DNA from: HGM04593 sp045646965
GTDB lineage: Bacteria; Bacteroidota; Bacteroidia; Bacteroidales; Bacteroidaceae
NCBI GenBank assembly: GCA_045646965.1
Contig: JAZRLR010000028.1
Span: 1 to 37,283, forward strand
Length of the DNA: 37,283 bases
Direction of reading: 5' to 3'
Shown: positions 17,205 to 26,460 of the stretch, piece by piece
Layout of the letters: each line of letters opens with the position of its first letter
How positions within the stretch are numbered: the stretch's first letter is position 1
Position numbers and translations under genes: made by a program
The notes under the pieces: model-generated
The model's input: only the letters and a program-made list of their open reading frames with translations
Told to the model about the DNA's origin: nothing
Databases searched by the model: none

Positions 17205-17212
17205 CAAATTTA
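17205..17212 (-). promoter_or_regulatory. Predicted promoter (-7 box) of the SusCD/S8-protease operon
   Basis: The minus strand reads TAAATTTG, an exact TAnnTTTG match, about 150 nt upstream of the susC ATG at 17054. No good -33 box lies 19-21 nt upstream, which fits a promoter that needs an activator. The whole 383-nt gap (17055-17437) holds this box, the adjacent palindrome and the terminator of the preceding gene; I see no small gene in it. Confidence 0.5.
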
Positions 17213-17380
17213 TAAAAATAATCTCTATTTATTGTTATTTTTTGCAAAAAAGAAAGCATTTCCCGTGCAAATAACCCTTTATCGGTAGCACTTTAGGCCA
17301 AATATGTGAAAAAATGTAAGTTACACATAAATGCATAAACAAACTGCATTTAACTATACGAGGACACGCATATACATTAC

Positions 17381-17413
17381 AAAAAAACAGGGACACGCCG
17401 AAGCGCATCCCTG
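17381..17413 (-). terminator. Intrinsic terminator after the secreted repeat protein gene
   Basis: On the minus strand a 10-bp stem (CAGGGATGCG pairing with CGTGTCCCTG through two G-U pairs) is closed by the stable CTTCGG tetraloop motif and followed by seven T residues. It lies 25 nt after the stop codon of the gene ending at 17438 and separates the two SusCD clusters. Confidence 0.85.
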
Positions 17414-17437
17414 CCGTGGACATATCGTGGAAAATAA

Positions 17438-18931
17438 TTACTTAACGATATATTTCTTGCCGTTCTTCACAACGATACCCTTGTAGTTCTCATCTACGGG
17501 CTGACCGAAGAGGTTGTAAGCAACGCCAGAGTTGTTCTCTGTAACAATCTCCTCAATGCCTGTGGGGCAGAAGTTTGCTGAATCTACACAAACCTTTGTC
17601 TCATTTGTGTGAACAAAGATGCTGTTTGCGTAAATGTCAGAATATGAAGCATTGCTTGTCTCAACTGCGCCTGCAGCATAGGTGTATGTAGCCTCATCGG
17701 CAGAAATGATAACAGCAGTCTCTGTTGCACCCATACAAACTGCGGGAGTATAAACCTGAGCAAATGAAGCAGCATCCTTAACAGTACCATCCTGTGCGAG
17801 TTTTGCTACGAAGAGCGCTGTAGCCTCCTCTGTAACGATGTTTGTATTGAAGGGGAACTGACCATAGTAAGTACCTGCGATAACAATATCCTCACCTACA
17901 TTCTCCATAAAGAGGCTGAAGGGGATATAGAACCTGTCGTTTCCTGCTACACGGAACTCCTTTGAAACAGTCTCTGCACCGATTGTAGCCAAAACGAAAG
18001 CGTGCTCGTTTGTACCCATACCATCCATATCAAATTCATAATTGATTTCTGCGTCAGCTGTAGTCAATGTCAAGTTACCGAAACCGATAAAACCAACATA
18101 AACAACGCCATTATTAACTGTGAAGTTAAAAGCCTCGGCATAATATTGTGCCTCAGAAACAACACCGGTCATCAACACGTTGGCAACACTTGCAACATTG
18201 TCCAAAGTCTCTTTTGACAAAGAGAACACACCGTTGGCATAGTTATCTGAATACATCATACCAAACATATCAATATAGCTACCACGCCATCCGAGCTCGG
18301 TAACATCACCCATATATTTGACAGAAACATAAACCTTGTCACCTTCTATCTGAATTTTGTTAGGAGTTACATAGATGGGATCCCACATTGAGTACAAAGG
18401 AGAATCTACACCTTCTCCCCAAGGGTCGCCAACTTTTGAAGCAATTTCGTCATTTACTTTGGTAGCAATTGTTTTTACAGCCTCCACCTCACCTGCTGCA
18501 CTAATCTTTACGATAAGAGCAGAGTAGGTTGAAGCATCGCCCGAAATTACAGTTTCTGTACCGTTGGCACCTGTGCAAACAACCTCGGCAGCAAAGTGAC
18601 CTGCAGCGTAGAGTGTACCATCGGCATCGGCAACGATGTCAAAAATCTCGGCAATTCCCGAAAATGTTACAGCCCACTGCTCGGCACCTGTAGCGCTGTA
18701 CTTAACGATGCAAGGTGATGTAAAATTGGGAGCAGCAACCTCGCCACCTGCAAAGGCAAACGCCTGGTCATAAGTACTTGATACATAAACAGAGCCATCG
18801 CCTGCAACTGTTGTTTTAACATTGTTCAGCTCATAAGGAACCGAAACAGGCTCAAAAGAGCCAAACTGTGTCTGTGCAAATGCAGTGAATGCAACTGCAA
18901 ATGCTGCGAATGTGAGTAAAAATTTTCTCAT
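17438..18931 (-). CDS. Secreted beta-repeat protein with a T9SS-like C-terminal tail
   Basis: A 497-residue protein with a clear type I signal (about 1-19, ending AFA-Q). The body has recurring units such as GDGSVYVSSTYDQAFAFAGG, DADGTLYAAGHF and NNGVVYVGFIGFGN, each a strand-turn-strand with a small-residue/aromatic pattern, suggesting a beta-propeller (SBBP/PQQ-like) fold. The last 40 residues (458-497) contain GIEEI, then YNLFGQPV, then YKGIVVKNGKKYIVK, which resembles a short type IX secretion C-terminal sorting domain and is often seen at the end of Bacteroidales secreted proteins. No catalytic motif is visible. It lies 50 nt after the second susD gene with no obvious promoter of its own, so it is probably the last gene of that operon. 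Function unknown; substrate binding at the surface is a guess. Confidence 0.7.
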   Translation of the reverse strand: MRKFLLTFAAFAVAFTAFAQTQFGSFEPVSVPYELNNVKTTVAGDGSVYVSSTYDQAFAFAGGEVAAPNFTSPCIVKYSATGAEQWAVTFSGIAEIFDIVADADGTLYAAGHFAAEVVCTGANGTETVISGDASTYSALIVKISAAGEVEAVKTIATKVNDEIASKVGDPWGEGVDSPLYSMWDPIYVTPNKIQIEGDKVYVSVKYMGDVTELGWRGSYIDMFGMMYSDNYANGVFSLSKETLDNVASVANVLMTGVVSEAQYYAEAFNFTVNNGVVYVGFIGFGNLTLTTADAEINYEFDMDGMGTNEHAFVLATIGAETVSKEFRVAGNDRFYIPFSLFMENVGEDIVIAGTYYGQFPFNTNIVTEEATALFVAKLAQDGTVKDAASFAQVYTPAVCMGATETAVIISADEATYTYAAGAVETSNASYSDIYANSIFVHTNETKVCVDSANFCPTGIEEIVTENNSGVAYNLFGQPVDENYKGIVVKNGKKYIVK

Positions 18932-18981
18932 ACAATTCTTTTTTTTAGTTAATTAATAAATATAGTTTGTAATCACTTGTT

Positions 18982-20340
18982 TCATTTATACCAACGCTCT
19001 ATTTCGGGGTTGGCTGCCACCGCCTCACCCGGGAAGCGCATAGTATACTTCTCAGGAGTAAGGGTAAAGGTCTCGCCATTATAGATGCGGGTGAGCGCAG
19101 GGCGCGTTGTACGTCGAAGGTCATACCAACGATGTCCTTCAAAAGCGAGTTCGCGGGCACGCTCGTCAAGAATCTCCTGCACAAGCTCCTCTTGTGTCAT
19201 AACCTCCATAAGTCCCATCGTAGTGTTATAGGCCGACGTATTAAGGCGTTTTTCCATAATAGGAACCAAATATTCTATTGCAGCGTTAGTGTCACCTATG
19301 CGTGCAGCAGCCTCGGCCGCAATGAGATACATTTCGGCGGTGCGGAAAGTTGAAACACAATCATCTTTGCCTGCTTTGAGCACAACATATCCGCCGGGCA
19401 GGGGTTTAGGTTCATACTTGTAATATTTTTTAGCGGCGCCACCTCGCTGGTCACCGGAGCGGTACAAATTCAGCAAACCGTCCGACGGAACTGATACAGC
19501 TGTAGAGAGGTTACTGCTGTAACGCTCGAGCGATACTATACTCTCGACCGACTTATAACTATTGGGCAGCGTGTAGCCGGAAGGTAATAAATCTTCAATT
19601 TGGTTGTATGTCTCGAGCACAACCTGCGCAGCCGCAAGTGCCTCTTCCCACTCACCCATATATAAATAGGTTCGTGCGCGAAGAGCCTGTGCCGACGCTC
19701 TGTTAAAGCGGTAGTTCTTGCCCTTTTCCCACTCGTCTACGGTAAGATATTTCTCGGCCTCGGCCAAGTCGGCGAGCACCTGCTCATACACAGCCTGCAC
19801 ACTGCTGCAACCGGGCACGGCATTTACATCGGCCTGCAACTGCATAGGCACGCCGCGCGTTGTGGCGGGCTCGCAGTGGGTGTAGGGCTCGGCATAGAGG
19901 TTTACCAAAAGGAAATGAGAATAGGCGCGCAGCATATACGACTCGCCCACGAGCTGATTTATTTCGGCTTTTGTAGCGTCGGTAATCTCATCCTTGTGCT
20001 CTATCACATAGTTTGCTATATAGATGGTGTGGTAATAGTTTCTCCACGAGAAATAGCTTGTGGTGGGCGAGGGAGCCTCGTCTTTCCATCGCCACAGGTC
20101 GAGATAGGCATCGATGTCGGTGCTTGTCCATTTTTTCAGTTCTGAAGGGAGCTCGTCGGTGCGCAAGGTGGTCATATAGCGGTCTTTGGTGAAGTTCTTG
20201 TACTCGTTGGTCAAGAGCGCTCTATACTCCTCACCGGTCTTGGCTATAACCTTTCCTGTGGGGGTTATATCGAGAAAATCGTCACACGCCGTCAGCGAGA
20301 GGGCTGCGAGAAGAGAGAACAGATATATCTTTATTTTCAT
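18982..20340 (-). CDS. SusD/RagB-family lipoprotein (second SusCD system)
   Basis: A 452-residue SusD homologue. Lipobox Cys19 is followed by DDFLDITP, a very typical SusD start. The helical TPR scaffold is visible (AQALRARTYLYMGEWEEAL), as is the conserved C-terminal block (FRTAEMYLIAAEAAARIGD, then ILDERARELAFEGHRWYDLR). It lies 27 nt downstream of its susC gene. Being shorter than the other SusD in the window, it belongs to a different subgroup. Encoded with a secreted zinc metalloprotease, it may bind peptides or a protein ligand; no residue pattern proves this. Confidence 0.95.
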   Translation of the reverse strand: MKIKIYLFSLLAALSLTACDDFLDITPTGKVIAKTGEEYRALLTNEYKNFTKDRYMTTLRTDELPSELKKWTSTDIDAYLDLWRWKDEAPSPTTSYFSWRNYYHTIYIANYVIEHKDEITDATKAEINQLVGESYMLRAYSHFLLVNLYAEPYTHCEPATTRGVPMQLQADVNAVPGCSSVQAVYEQVLADLAEAEKYLTVDEWEKGKNYRFNRASAQALRARTYLYMGEWEEALAAAQVVLETYNQIEDLLPSGYTLPNSYKSVESIVSLERYSSNLSTAVSVPSDGLLNLYRSGDQRGGAAKKYYKYEPKPLPGGYVVLKAGKDDCVSTFRTAEMYLIAAEAAARIGDTNAAIEYLVPIMEKRLNTSAYNTTMGLMEVMTQEELVQEILDERARELAFEGHRWYDLRRTTRPALTRIYNGETFTLTPEKYTMRFPGEAVAANPEIERWYK

Positions 20341-20367
20341 TGTCTTTTATTCTTGTAGTTAAGCAAA

Positions 20368-23300
20368 TCAAAAGCCCACGTTAAGCCCGAAGATAAAGCT
20401 CTTTGTTATGGGCTGTGCGTAGGGATTGCCCATAGTCTCGGGGTCGAGGTAGTTGTTGTAATCGCTTGCAATCACAAAGAGGTTGCGCGCCTCAAATGAA
20501 AGCGACGCCGAGGCTACGCCCAAGTGTGCAAGAGTTTTCTTGGGAATGCGATAGCCCAGACGCAGACTCTGCAAGCGGCAGTAGTTCTGCTCGCGTACCC
20601 ATATATCGAGCATACTATATGTGTTATACTCTGAATAGTGGGTGTATTCATTCACACGTTCTGCGCTGCTTACCATAAGGGCGGGCAGGCTTGACGCTGT
20701 GTTTGTCGCTGTCCAGCGGTTTAGAATATCTCTGTTTGTGTTCAAGCCCCTGTCGTAGTATGTGGGAGAGTATGAGGGCTGCACACGCACCTTCATACCT
20801 ATGTTAAACACAAAGTTCACGTTGAGCGACCAGTTTTTCCACTCGAAGGTATTAATGAAACCTCCCGAGTACTCGGGCTCCGAGCTTCCCATATAGGTAT
20901 AGAGGTCGCGCTGCTCGGCTGCCGAGAGGGTGCTTGCACCAAATCGGTTAAGAGCGAAGAACTCTGCGGCAGTCTGTTTGGTGCCGTCCTTGCCCACAAA
21001 GAGAGGATAACCCTCGGCGTCGAGCCCTGCGGTCTTGTATGCAAAGATTGCGCCCACGGGGTATCCCTCGCGGCTGGGATATGTAGAGTTCTCGGCCACA
21101 GTCTCGTCGAGAATCTTATTTGTGTTGAAACCGAGGTTAAGCATAGTTGTCCACTTGAAATCCTTGGTCTTTACATTGGTTGTGCTCAACACAAACTCCC
21201 AGCCCTCGTTCTCCATTGAGGCCCAGTTGATTGTAGTGCTCGAGAAACCTGTCTCAAGAGGCAGCTGGCGCGAACTTATGAGGTCGGTGCTGCGACGACG
21301 GTAGTAATCGACATTTATACGCAGACGATTGCGGAAGAGCTCGAGGTTGAGACCTGCGTTCACGTTGCTTGTCTTTTCCCACTTGAGGTTGGGGTTGGGT
21401 GCATTCTCGGCCGAGATTATATCCTCTATGTGCCCGGGAAGCACCGATGTCTTATCGAATGTACCTATGAGATAGGGCGATGTATTCTTGTCTATATTAC
21501 CCTGCAAGCCATACGAAGCACGCAAAGATAACTCGTCGAGCCAATCGACCTTTTGCAGGAACCACTCCTCCTTGGCACGCCACATACCGCTCACCGAATA
21601 GAGAGGGAGATAACGGTATTTTTTTGCCACGCCAAAGACATCGCTACCGTCGAAACGTATGCTTCCGCCCAAGGTGTAGCGATAGAGCAGTGTATAAGAA
21701 CCCGTGGCAAACCACGAGGCATAGGCGTTCTCGGTGTGCCCCTCGGTGTAGAGCGGGTAGCGCTGTGCAATGCTTTCGCTGGGGAAAAGAACCGGCTGCG
21801 AGGTGAGTGTGCGATTGTCGTAACCATAGGCTGTGGTTGTGACGGTCTCCATTTCGGAGTGACGAATTTCAGTTCCGCCCATCAACTCCAGGTCGTGTAT
21901 GTCATTGAAACGGCGGTTCCACTCGAGCATAGCCTTCCAAGTCCACTGGTCGGTGTGCGATGTGGTGTATTTGTTCATACCGCCGTCGGGGAAGATACAT
22001 TTCTTCTCGCCATCGATAGTGAACGTGCCATACTCCTTTACCTTGCGCATCGCATAGGTGTCGTGCCCGGCATAGCGTGTGAGGGTGTAGTTGTCGTACT
22101 GCAAGCCGAACTGTGTAGTGAGCTTTAGATGACTGTTGAATTTCATTATCGCATCGAAGAGCACCATAGCCGAGCGGTCTATGCGCTCCTTTGAGGTGTT
22201 GGCACGCTCTTCAAAGATATTGAAATCGGGCACCTCGCTCTCGCGTCCCTGCACATTCTTGTCATATATATAGTTGCCGTCGGCATCGTAGGGCTCGAAG
22301 TAGGGGTTAGCCATACGAGAGTAGTACACGGGGTTGGTGAAACCTGCCGCGTCGGTCATATAGCTCTGCTGCTTACGCTGGTTGGCAAAGACCGATGCAC
22401 CCACGGTGAGCTTGCTGTTCAACTTGTAGTCTGTTTTCAGCGTCACGTTGTATCGGTTATTTTCGACGCCCTTCACCGTTCCCTGCTCGGTGTAACTGCC
22501 CGCCGACGCATAGTAGTGCGCCTTCTCGGAGCCGCCGCTCACGCTTATATTATATTCTTGGTTGAACACATCGCGGAAGAGGATGTCGTTCCAGTCGGTA
22601 TTTATGCTGCGCAAACGGTTTATGCGGTTCTTTGCATTGTCTGACAGGGCCTCCCAGCCACCGGCTTTGTATGCCTCATATTCCCCGAGCTCGTCGAGGA
22701 TATTTGCCACACCGCCCTTGTGAGCACGATAGCCATATCCGCTGCCAAGGAGGTCGAGCTCGAGGCCCACCTTCTCGTCGGAATTCAAGAGGTTAAGACG
22801 GTCGATGTCTACCGTGGGGCTATATGTGAGCTTACTCGAGAAATTGACCACGGGACGGCCCTCCTTACCCTTCTTTGTGGTAATTACAATTACACCGTTG
22901 GCAGCACGCGCACCGTAGATGGCTGTGGCAGCGGCATCCTTGAGCACGGTGATATTCTCAATATCCGAGGGGTTAAGGCCTGCTATGCTTGTCTGATAAA
23001 TCTCGTCGATATCGTTGAGATTCTCCATCGCAGGTATCTCGTTACCCTCGAGAGGGATACCGTCGAGCACCCACAGAGGCTCCTGCACGCCGTTTATAGA
23101 GGCAGTTCCGCGTATGCGTATCTTCATAGGGGCACCCGGGGCACCGCTTGTAGAGACCGCCGAGAGACCTGCTACCTGACCTGCCAGCGCCTGGTCGATA
23201 TTTTTTACCGCGCCCACAGTCTCATCGGAGATATTTACCGTAGTAACCGCCGATGTCAGTTTACGACGGTCTATCTGCTGATAACCAGTCACCACAAACT

Positions 23301-23619
23301 CGGCAAGATTTTGGTTCACAGGGTGCAAGGTTATGGTGTAGTTATTCACACCCGAGCGCAGAACCACGTTCTGCTCCTCGTAACCCATATAGTTCACTGT
23401 GAGCACCTTTACTTCGGGCGAAACAGAGAGGAAGAACTTTCCTTCGTGGTCGGTCACTGTGCCGCTCACACCCTTTGCTTCGTTTATTTTGATTGTGGCA
23501 CCCGTCAGCACTTCGCCTTTAAATGCTCCATCCATCACAACGCCTGTAATGCCGCGCTTCTGGGCGAATGCCGCCACAAAGCACATCATCGTAAGCGTCA
23601 GTATACAGATTCTTTTCAT
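20368..23619 (-). CDS. SusC/RagA-family TonB-linked transporter (second SusCD system)
   Basis: A 1083-residue SusC homologue. A type I signal (about 1-19, ending AFA-Q) precedes a carboxypeptidase-regulatory-like domain (about 23-105), the signature AEFVVTGYQQIDRRKLTSAV, and a plug with MKIRIRGTASINGVQEPLWV, a GIPLEGNEIP loop and ITVLKDAAATAIYGARAANG. The barrel ends in phenylalanine (FGLNVGF). The VTGYQQIDRRKLTSAV signature together with the GIPLEGNEIP-type plug loop marks a SusC subgroup that I associate with neighbouring zinc proteases, matching this locus. There is a 97-nt gap after the protease gene, holding only a short hairpin at 23697-23713 without a U run. Confidence 0.95.
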   Translation of the reverse strand: MKRICILTLTMMCFVAAFAQKRGITGVVMDGAFKGEVLTGATIKINEAKGVSGTVTDHEGKFFLSVSPEVKVLTVNYMGYEEQNVVLRSGVNNYTITLHPVNQNLAEFVVTGYQQIDRRKLTSAVTTVNISDETVGAVKNIDQALAGQVAGLSAVSTSGAPGAPMKIRIRGTASINGVQEPLWVLDGIPLEGNEIPAMENLNDIDEIYQTSIAGLNPSDIENITVLKDAAATAIYGARAANGVIVITTKKGKEGRPVVNFSSKLTYSPTVDIDRLNLLNSDEKVGLELDLLGSGYGYRAHKGGVANILDELGEYEAYKAGGWEALSDNAKNRINRLRSINTDWNDILFRDVFNQEYNISVSGGSEKAHYYASAGSYTEQGTVKGVENNRYNVTLKTDYKLNSKLTVGASVFANQRKQQSYMTDAAGFTNPVYYSRMANPYFEPYDADGNYIYDKNVQGRESEVPDFNIFEERANTSKERIDRSAMVLFDAIMKFNSHLKLTTQFGLQYDNYTLTRYAGHDTYAMRKVKEYGTFTIDGEKKCIFPDGGMNKYTTSHTDQWTWKAMLEWNRRFNDIHDLELMGGTEIRHSEMETVTTTAYGYDNRTLTSQPVLFPSESIAQRYPLYTEGHTENAYASWFATGSYTLLYRYTLGGSIRFDGSDVFGVAKKYRYLPLYSVSGMWRAKEEWFLQKVDWLDELSLRASYGLQGNIDKNTSPYLIGTFDKTSVLPGHIEDIISAENAPNPNLKWEKTSNVNAGLNLELFRNRLRINVDYYRRRSTDLISSRQLPLETGFSSTTINWASMENEGWEFVLSTTNVKTKDFKWTTMLNLGFNTNKILDETVAENSTYPSREGYPVGAIFAYKTAGLDAEGYPLFVGKDGTKQTAAEFFALNRFGASTLSAAEQRDLYTYMGSSEPEYSGGFINTFEWKNWSLNVNFVFNIGMKVRVQPSYSPTYYDRGLNTNRDILNRWTATNTASSLPALMVSSAERVNEYTHYSEYNTYSMLDIWVREQNYCRLQSLRLGYRIPKKTLAHLGVASASLSFEARNLFVIASDYNNYLDPETMGNPYAQPITKSFIFGLNVGF

Positions 23620-23716
23620 TATTTAAATAATATTTTATTTTCAACACCTTAATATAATCAACTCAACTATTCTCAAATTCTTTGCGCACATTTTCTATGC
23701 ACGGAGAGTGCATCTA

Positions 23717-26320
23717 TTATTTCTGCAGGCCGAGAGCGGTCTGTATGCGCAGAATCACATCGTCGTAGTGCATCTGTGTGCTCAAGTCACCGCTCTTGAG
23801 ACGGCTCTTCATAAGTCGCATAATGCGAATGAGCTCGCTGCGCTTCACGCTCAACGCGTCGCTGGTTCTCGTTATCTGCGCCATTGTCATATCCATAGTG
23901 CGGGGAGCGCTGCTGCTCACCTGCTTCTCATCGGCGAGGTGTTTGTTTATCTTCACACCCTCATACTCCGAAGCCGCTGTGATGAGCGCGTCCACAAAGC
24001 TCTTCTGGAGGCTGCGCTCCATCACGTTGAGTTTCTGTCCTGCGATAGTCTTGCGGAAGATAGACTGATGCATCATATCGAGCATCTCCACGGCGGTGAA
24101 GGCCTTTGAGCCGTTCATCCACTCGTTCTGATACATTCTCACCAGACGCTCGTTGGCAAGCAAATCCCACAAGATGTAGTTCTGCTGATTCTTGAGCAGC
24201 ATAGCGGGCTCCTGCTCTGTGGTGCCAAACGGGGTATTGCGCAAGGGGAATATCTGTGTAGAGAAGTTTGAGCCGAAGAGCCACTCGGGGAAGCAGAGCA
24301 CCTCGTCGAGCAGGAACTGAAGCGCCTCGCGCTGACGCTCTTTCTCCACAAAGGCGTAGGCCTGTTTCTCGGGATCGTCGAGCCAGTCGAGTGTGGGACG
24401 GTTCATATATACACCACCCACATTTGCCATAACGTGGTAGTGGAAGAGATTCCACTGATATATTATTGCGGCATACAAATTGGCCGCCTCGTCATAGTTC
24501 TGTCCGAGTTTGTTGTTACGAGTCCACTCCACAAGGTTGGGCATAATGCGTTTGAGGTTCTCGATACCCAGACGTGCCGACTTCACGGGGTCGTCGCCCA
24601 GGTCCTCGCTCAAAGCGCGGGGGTCGATGGCCGAGCGCTGCGACTGTGTCTCGCTGTATCGATACTCCTTGCCCTGATGCTTTGCCAGGAACTCCGACAG
24701 CACCTTCTCCTCGTCGGTACCTGCGGGATACCAGCGGTAGCCCCACTCTATGGCCATAAAATCGTAAGGGCCGATATTGGGCGACATCACCTTGACGCCG
24801 TCGCCGGGCTGCGCAACATAGTTGAAACGTGCATAGTCCATAATACTTGCCGATGTACCGCCCATACGCGATGTAAATGAAGCCGACCTCAAAGAATCGG
24901 TGGGATAGGCAGCCGAAGCCATCATATTGTGACGCAAGCCAAGTGAGTGGCCCACCTCGTGACAAGCCACAAAGCGCACGGCATCACCTATGAGGTCGAG
25001 AGGAAGCTCGAGCGAGCGAGCACGGGGGTCCACAGCTCCTGTCTGCACAATAATCCACTCGCTTATGAGAGACTGCACATTGTGCCACCATATAATATCG
25101 GCCTCGATAATCTCACCTGTGCGGGGGTCGATGGTAGAGGGGCCCATAGCGTTGGCCTTCTCCGATGCGGCGTATGTCAATACAGAGTAGCGCATATCGT
25201 CGCCGTCCACGTCGAGAGTGTCGTGGGGAATTATCGCACGCACGGTATTCTTGAAGCCCGCCTTCTCAAAGGCTTTGTTCCAGTCGAGGATACCCTGCTC
25301 AATGTAAGGACGCAGATGCTCGGGCACGGCACCGCCTATGTAGAAAGTAATGGGCTTAACGGGCTCTGTGAGCTCACCACGCATATAAGCAGCAGTGTCG
25401 CTCGGCACAAGACGCCAACGGGTGATGTAACGGGCGTGCTCCACCTTCTGCTGGTGGTCGTTGTAAATCGTGGAGGGAGTTGAGAAATATCCCACACGCC
25501 AGTCCTCGCGGCGGCGTGCCATAGGCTCCTCGGGCAGCAAGCAGATGGCTGTGCTCACCACAACGGTTACATTCACCTTGGCCAATCCCTCGCGCACAGT
25601 GGTTGTGAGTTCCGAGAGCGCTACAACGCTCTGCTCATAGGCTTTCACGCTCACGATGCGTGAGAGCTCGCTCACAGGCGATGTACCAATGTTTATATCG
25701 TTGAACACATCGTTCAGCACATTTTTTTTACCATTGAAGAAGTCGCTCACCTTGAAGATAACCGAAGAAGAGTCGGGTGCCATACCCTCCACCTTCATCG
25801 ATGCTATGATGGGGTCGATGTAGTTGTCGGCCACAGAACGCGCCAAACGTGAGCCCTCGGGCACCTCGGGGGTGAGGCGCTGCTGATACATCTTCACTGC
25901 CTTGCCTTTCTTGTCCCACTCGAAGCGCACCACCTGATTGGCATAGTTTATACCTTTGTTTGCGCTCGACTGATTGAGCTCAATGGGTACCTGCTGCAAT
26001 TTATTCGAAACAAGGAAGGGCTTGCCAAGCAGACGTGTGGGGAGTTCGAGATACACGGTATCGCCCTTCTGTATCACATTCATCACCCCCTGCATAGAGA
26101 GCGAGTCGCGACCTGTCATCACCTTGTAGGGCGAGGGAGGAGCGGGTGTCTCCTCGTCGGAGCGTTTTTTCTTGAACAAGAAGAATCCTTTCTTGTTTTT
26201 CTTCTCCTTACTTACCGTAGTCTTTGTGTCACCGTCCGATGGGTTGCCTGCAACCACGTCGTTTGCCCCTAAAAAGAGAGTTGCCGCAAAGAGGGCAATA
26301 AAGAACTTTTTATTCATCAT
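23717..26320 (-). CDS. Secreted metzincin-type zinc metalloprotease (DUF5117/DUF4953 family)
   Basis: A 867-residue protease (numbering from the ATG at 26320; the next codon is also ATG; the open frame further upstream lacks a signal peptide and overlaps the promoter). A signal peptide of about 24 residues is followed by a Lys-rich linker and a short DUF5118-like segment (about 63-110), a DUF5117-like region (about 110-300) and a DUF4953-like catalytic region. The zinc site HEVGHSLGLRH (His454, Glu455, His458, His464) is the full HExxHxxGxxH metzincin motif, and SIMDYARF (Met494) supplies the Met-turn. It should be an active endopeptidase. It is the first gene after a strong promoter and leads into a SusCD pair, suggesting a protease plus importer unit. 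No lipobox is seen, so it is periplasmic or secreted. Confidence 0.93.
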   Translation of the reverse strand: MMNKKFFIALFAATLFLGANDVVAGNPSDGDTKTTVSKEKKNKKGFFLFKKKRSDEETPAPPSPYKVMTGRDSLSMQGVMNVIQKGDTVYLELPTRLLGKPFLVSNKLQQVPIELNQSSANKGINYANQVVRFEWDKKGKAVKMYQQRLTPEVPEGSRLARSVADNYIDPIIASMKVEGMAPDSSSVIFKVSDFFNGKKNVLNDVFNDINIGTSPVSELSRIVSVKAYEQSVVALSELTTTVREGLAKVNVTVVVSTAICLLPEEPMARRREDWRVGYFSTPSTIYNDHQQKVEHARYITRWRLVPSDTAAYMRGELTEPVKPITFYIGGAVPEHLRPYIEQGILDWNKAFEKAGFKNTVRAIIPHDTLDVDGDDMRYSVLTYAASEKANAMGPSTIDPRTGEIIEADIIWWHNVQSLISEWIIVQTGAVDPRARSLELPLDLIGDAVRFVACHEVGHSLGLRHNMMASAAYPTDSLRSASFTSRMGGTSASIMDYARFNYVAQPGDGVKVMSPNIGPYDFMAIEWGYRWYPAGTDEEKVLSEFLAKHQGKEYRYSETQSQRSAIDPRALSEDLGDDPVKSARLGIENLKRIMPNLVEWTRNNKLGQNYDEAANLYAAIIYQWNLFHYHVMANVGGVYMNRPTLDWLDDPEKQAYAFVEKERQREALQFLLDEVLCFPEWLFGSNFSTQIFPLRNTPFGTTEQEPAMLLKNQQNYILWDLLANERLVRMYQNEWMNGSKAFTAVEMLDMMHQSIFRKTIAGQKLNVMERSLQKSFVDALITAASEYEGVKINKHLADEKQVSSSAPRTMDMTMAQITRTSDALSVKRSELIRIMRLMKSRLKSGDLSTQMHYDDVILRIQTALGLQK

Positions 26321-26371
26321 AGTATAGTTTCGTTTTTTGGTATAATCTTTCAAAAAAAATGGAATATTTTG

Positions 26372-26403
26372 CAAAAGTACCAAAAAAGCAGCTATCTACC
26401 AAA
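26372..26403 (-). promoter_or_regulatory. Promoter of the metalloprotease-SusCD operon
   Basis: On the minus strand TTTG (26403-26400), a 20-nt spacer and TACTTTTG (26379-26372) match the Bacteroidota housekeeping promoter TTTG-N19-21-TAnnTTTG. The start of transcription would lie roughly 45 nt before the protease ATG. Confidence 0.75.
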
Positions 26404-26427
26404 CTTTTAAGACAGAAAGCACAGCCC

Positions 26428-26446
26428 TTTAATCATACTGATTAAA
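26428..26446. repeat. Inverted repeat just upstream of the metalloprotease promoter
   Basis: TTTAATCA and TGATTAAA form a perfect 8-bp inverted repeat around a 3-nt centre, ending about 25 bp upstream of the -33 box. This is where an activator of the protease-SusCD operon would bind. Alternatively it is a leftover hairpin from the preceding tlpA-like transcript; there is no U run on either strand. Confidence 0.35.
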
Positions 26447-26460
26447 CGGCACACCGCCGA

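Noticed and set aside
17055..17207. Longer N-terminus for the first SusC (51 extra codons)
   Set aside because: The extension lacks a signal peptide, would put the signal sequence inside the protein, and covers the predicted promoter and palindrome.
22720..23652. 310-residue plus-strand frame inside the second susC gene
   Set aside because: Antisense to conserved SusC sequence including the plug; the translation shows no domain.
23697..23713. Hairpin ATGCAC-GGAGA-GTGCAT between the metalloprotease and susC genes as a terminator
   Set aside because: The stem is only 6 bp and no U run follows on the minus strand; it may be an RNA-stability feature but does not support splitting the operon.
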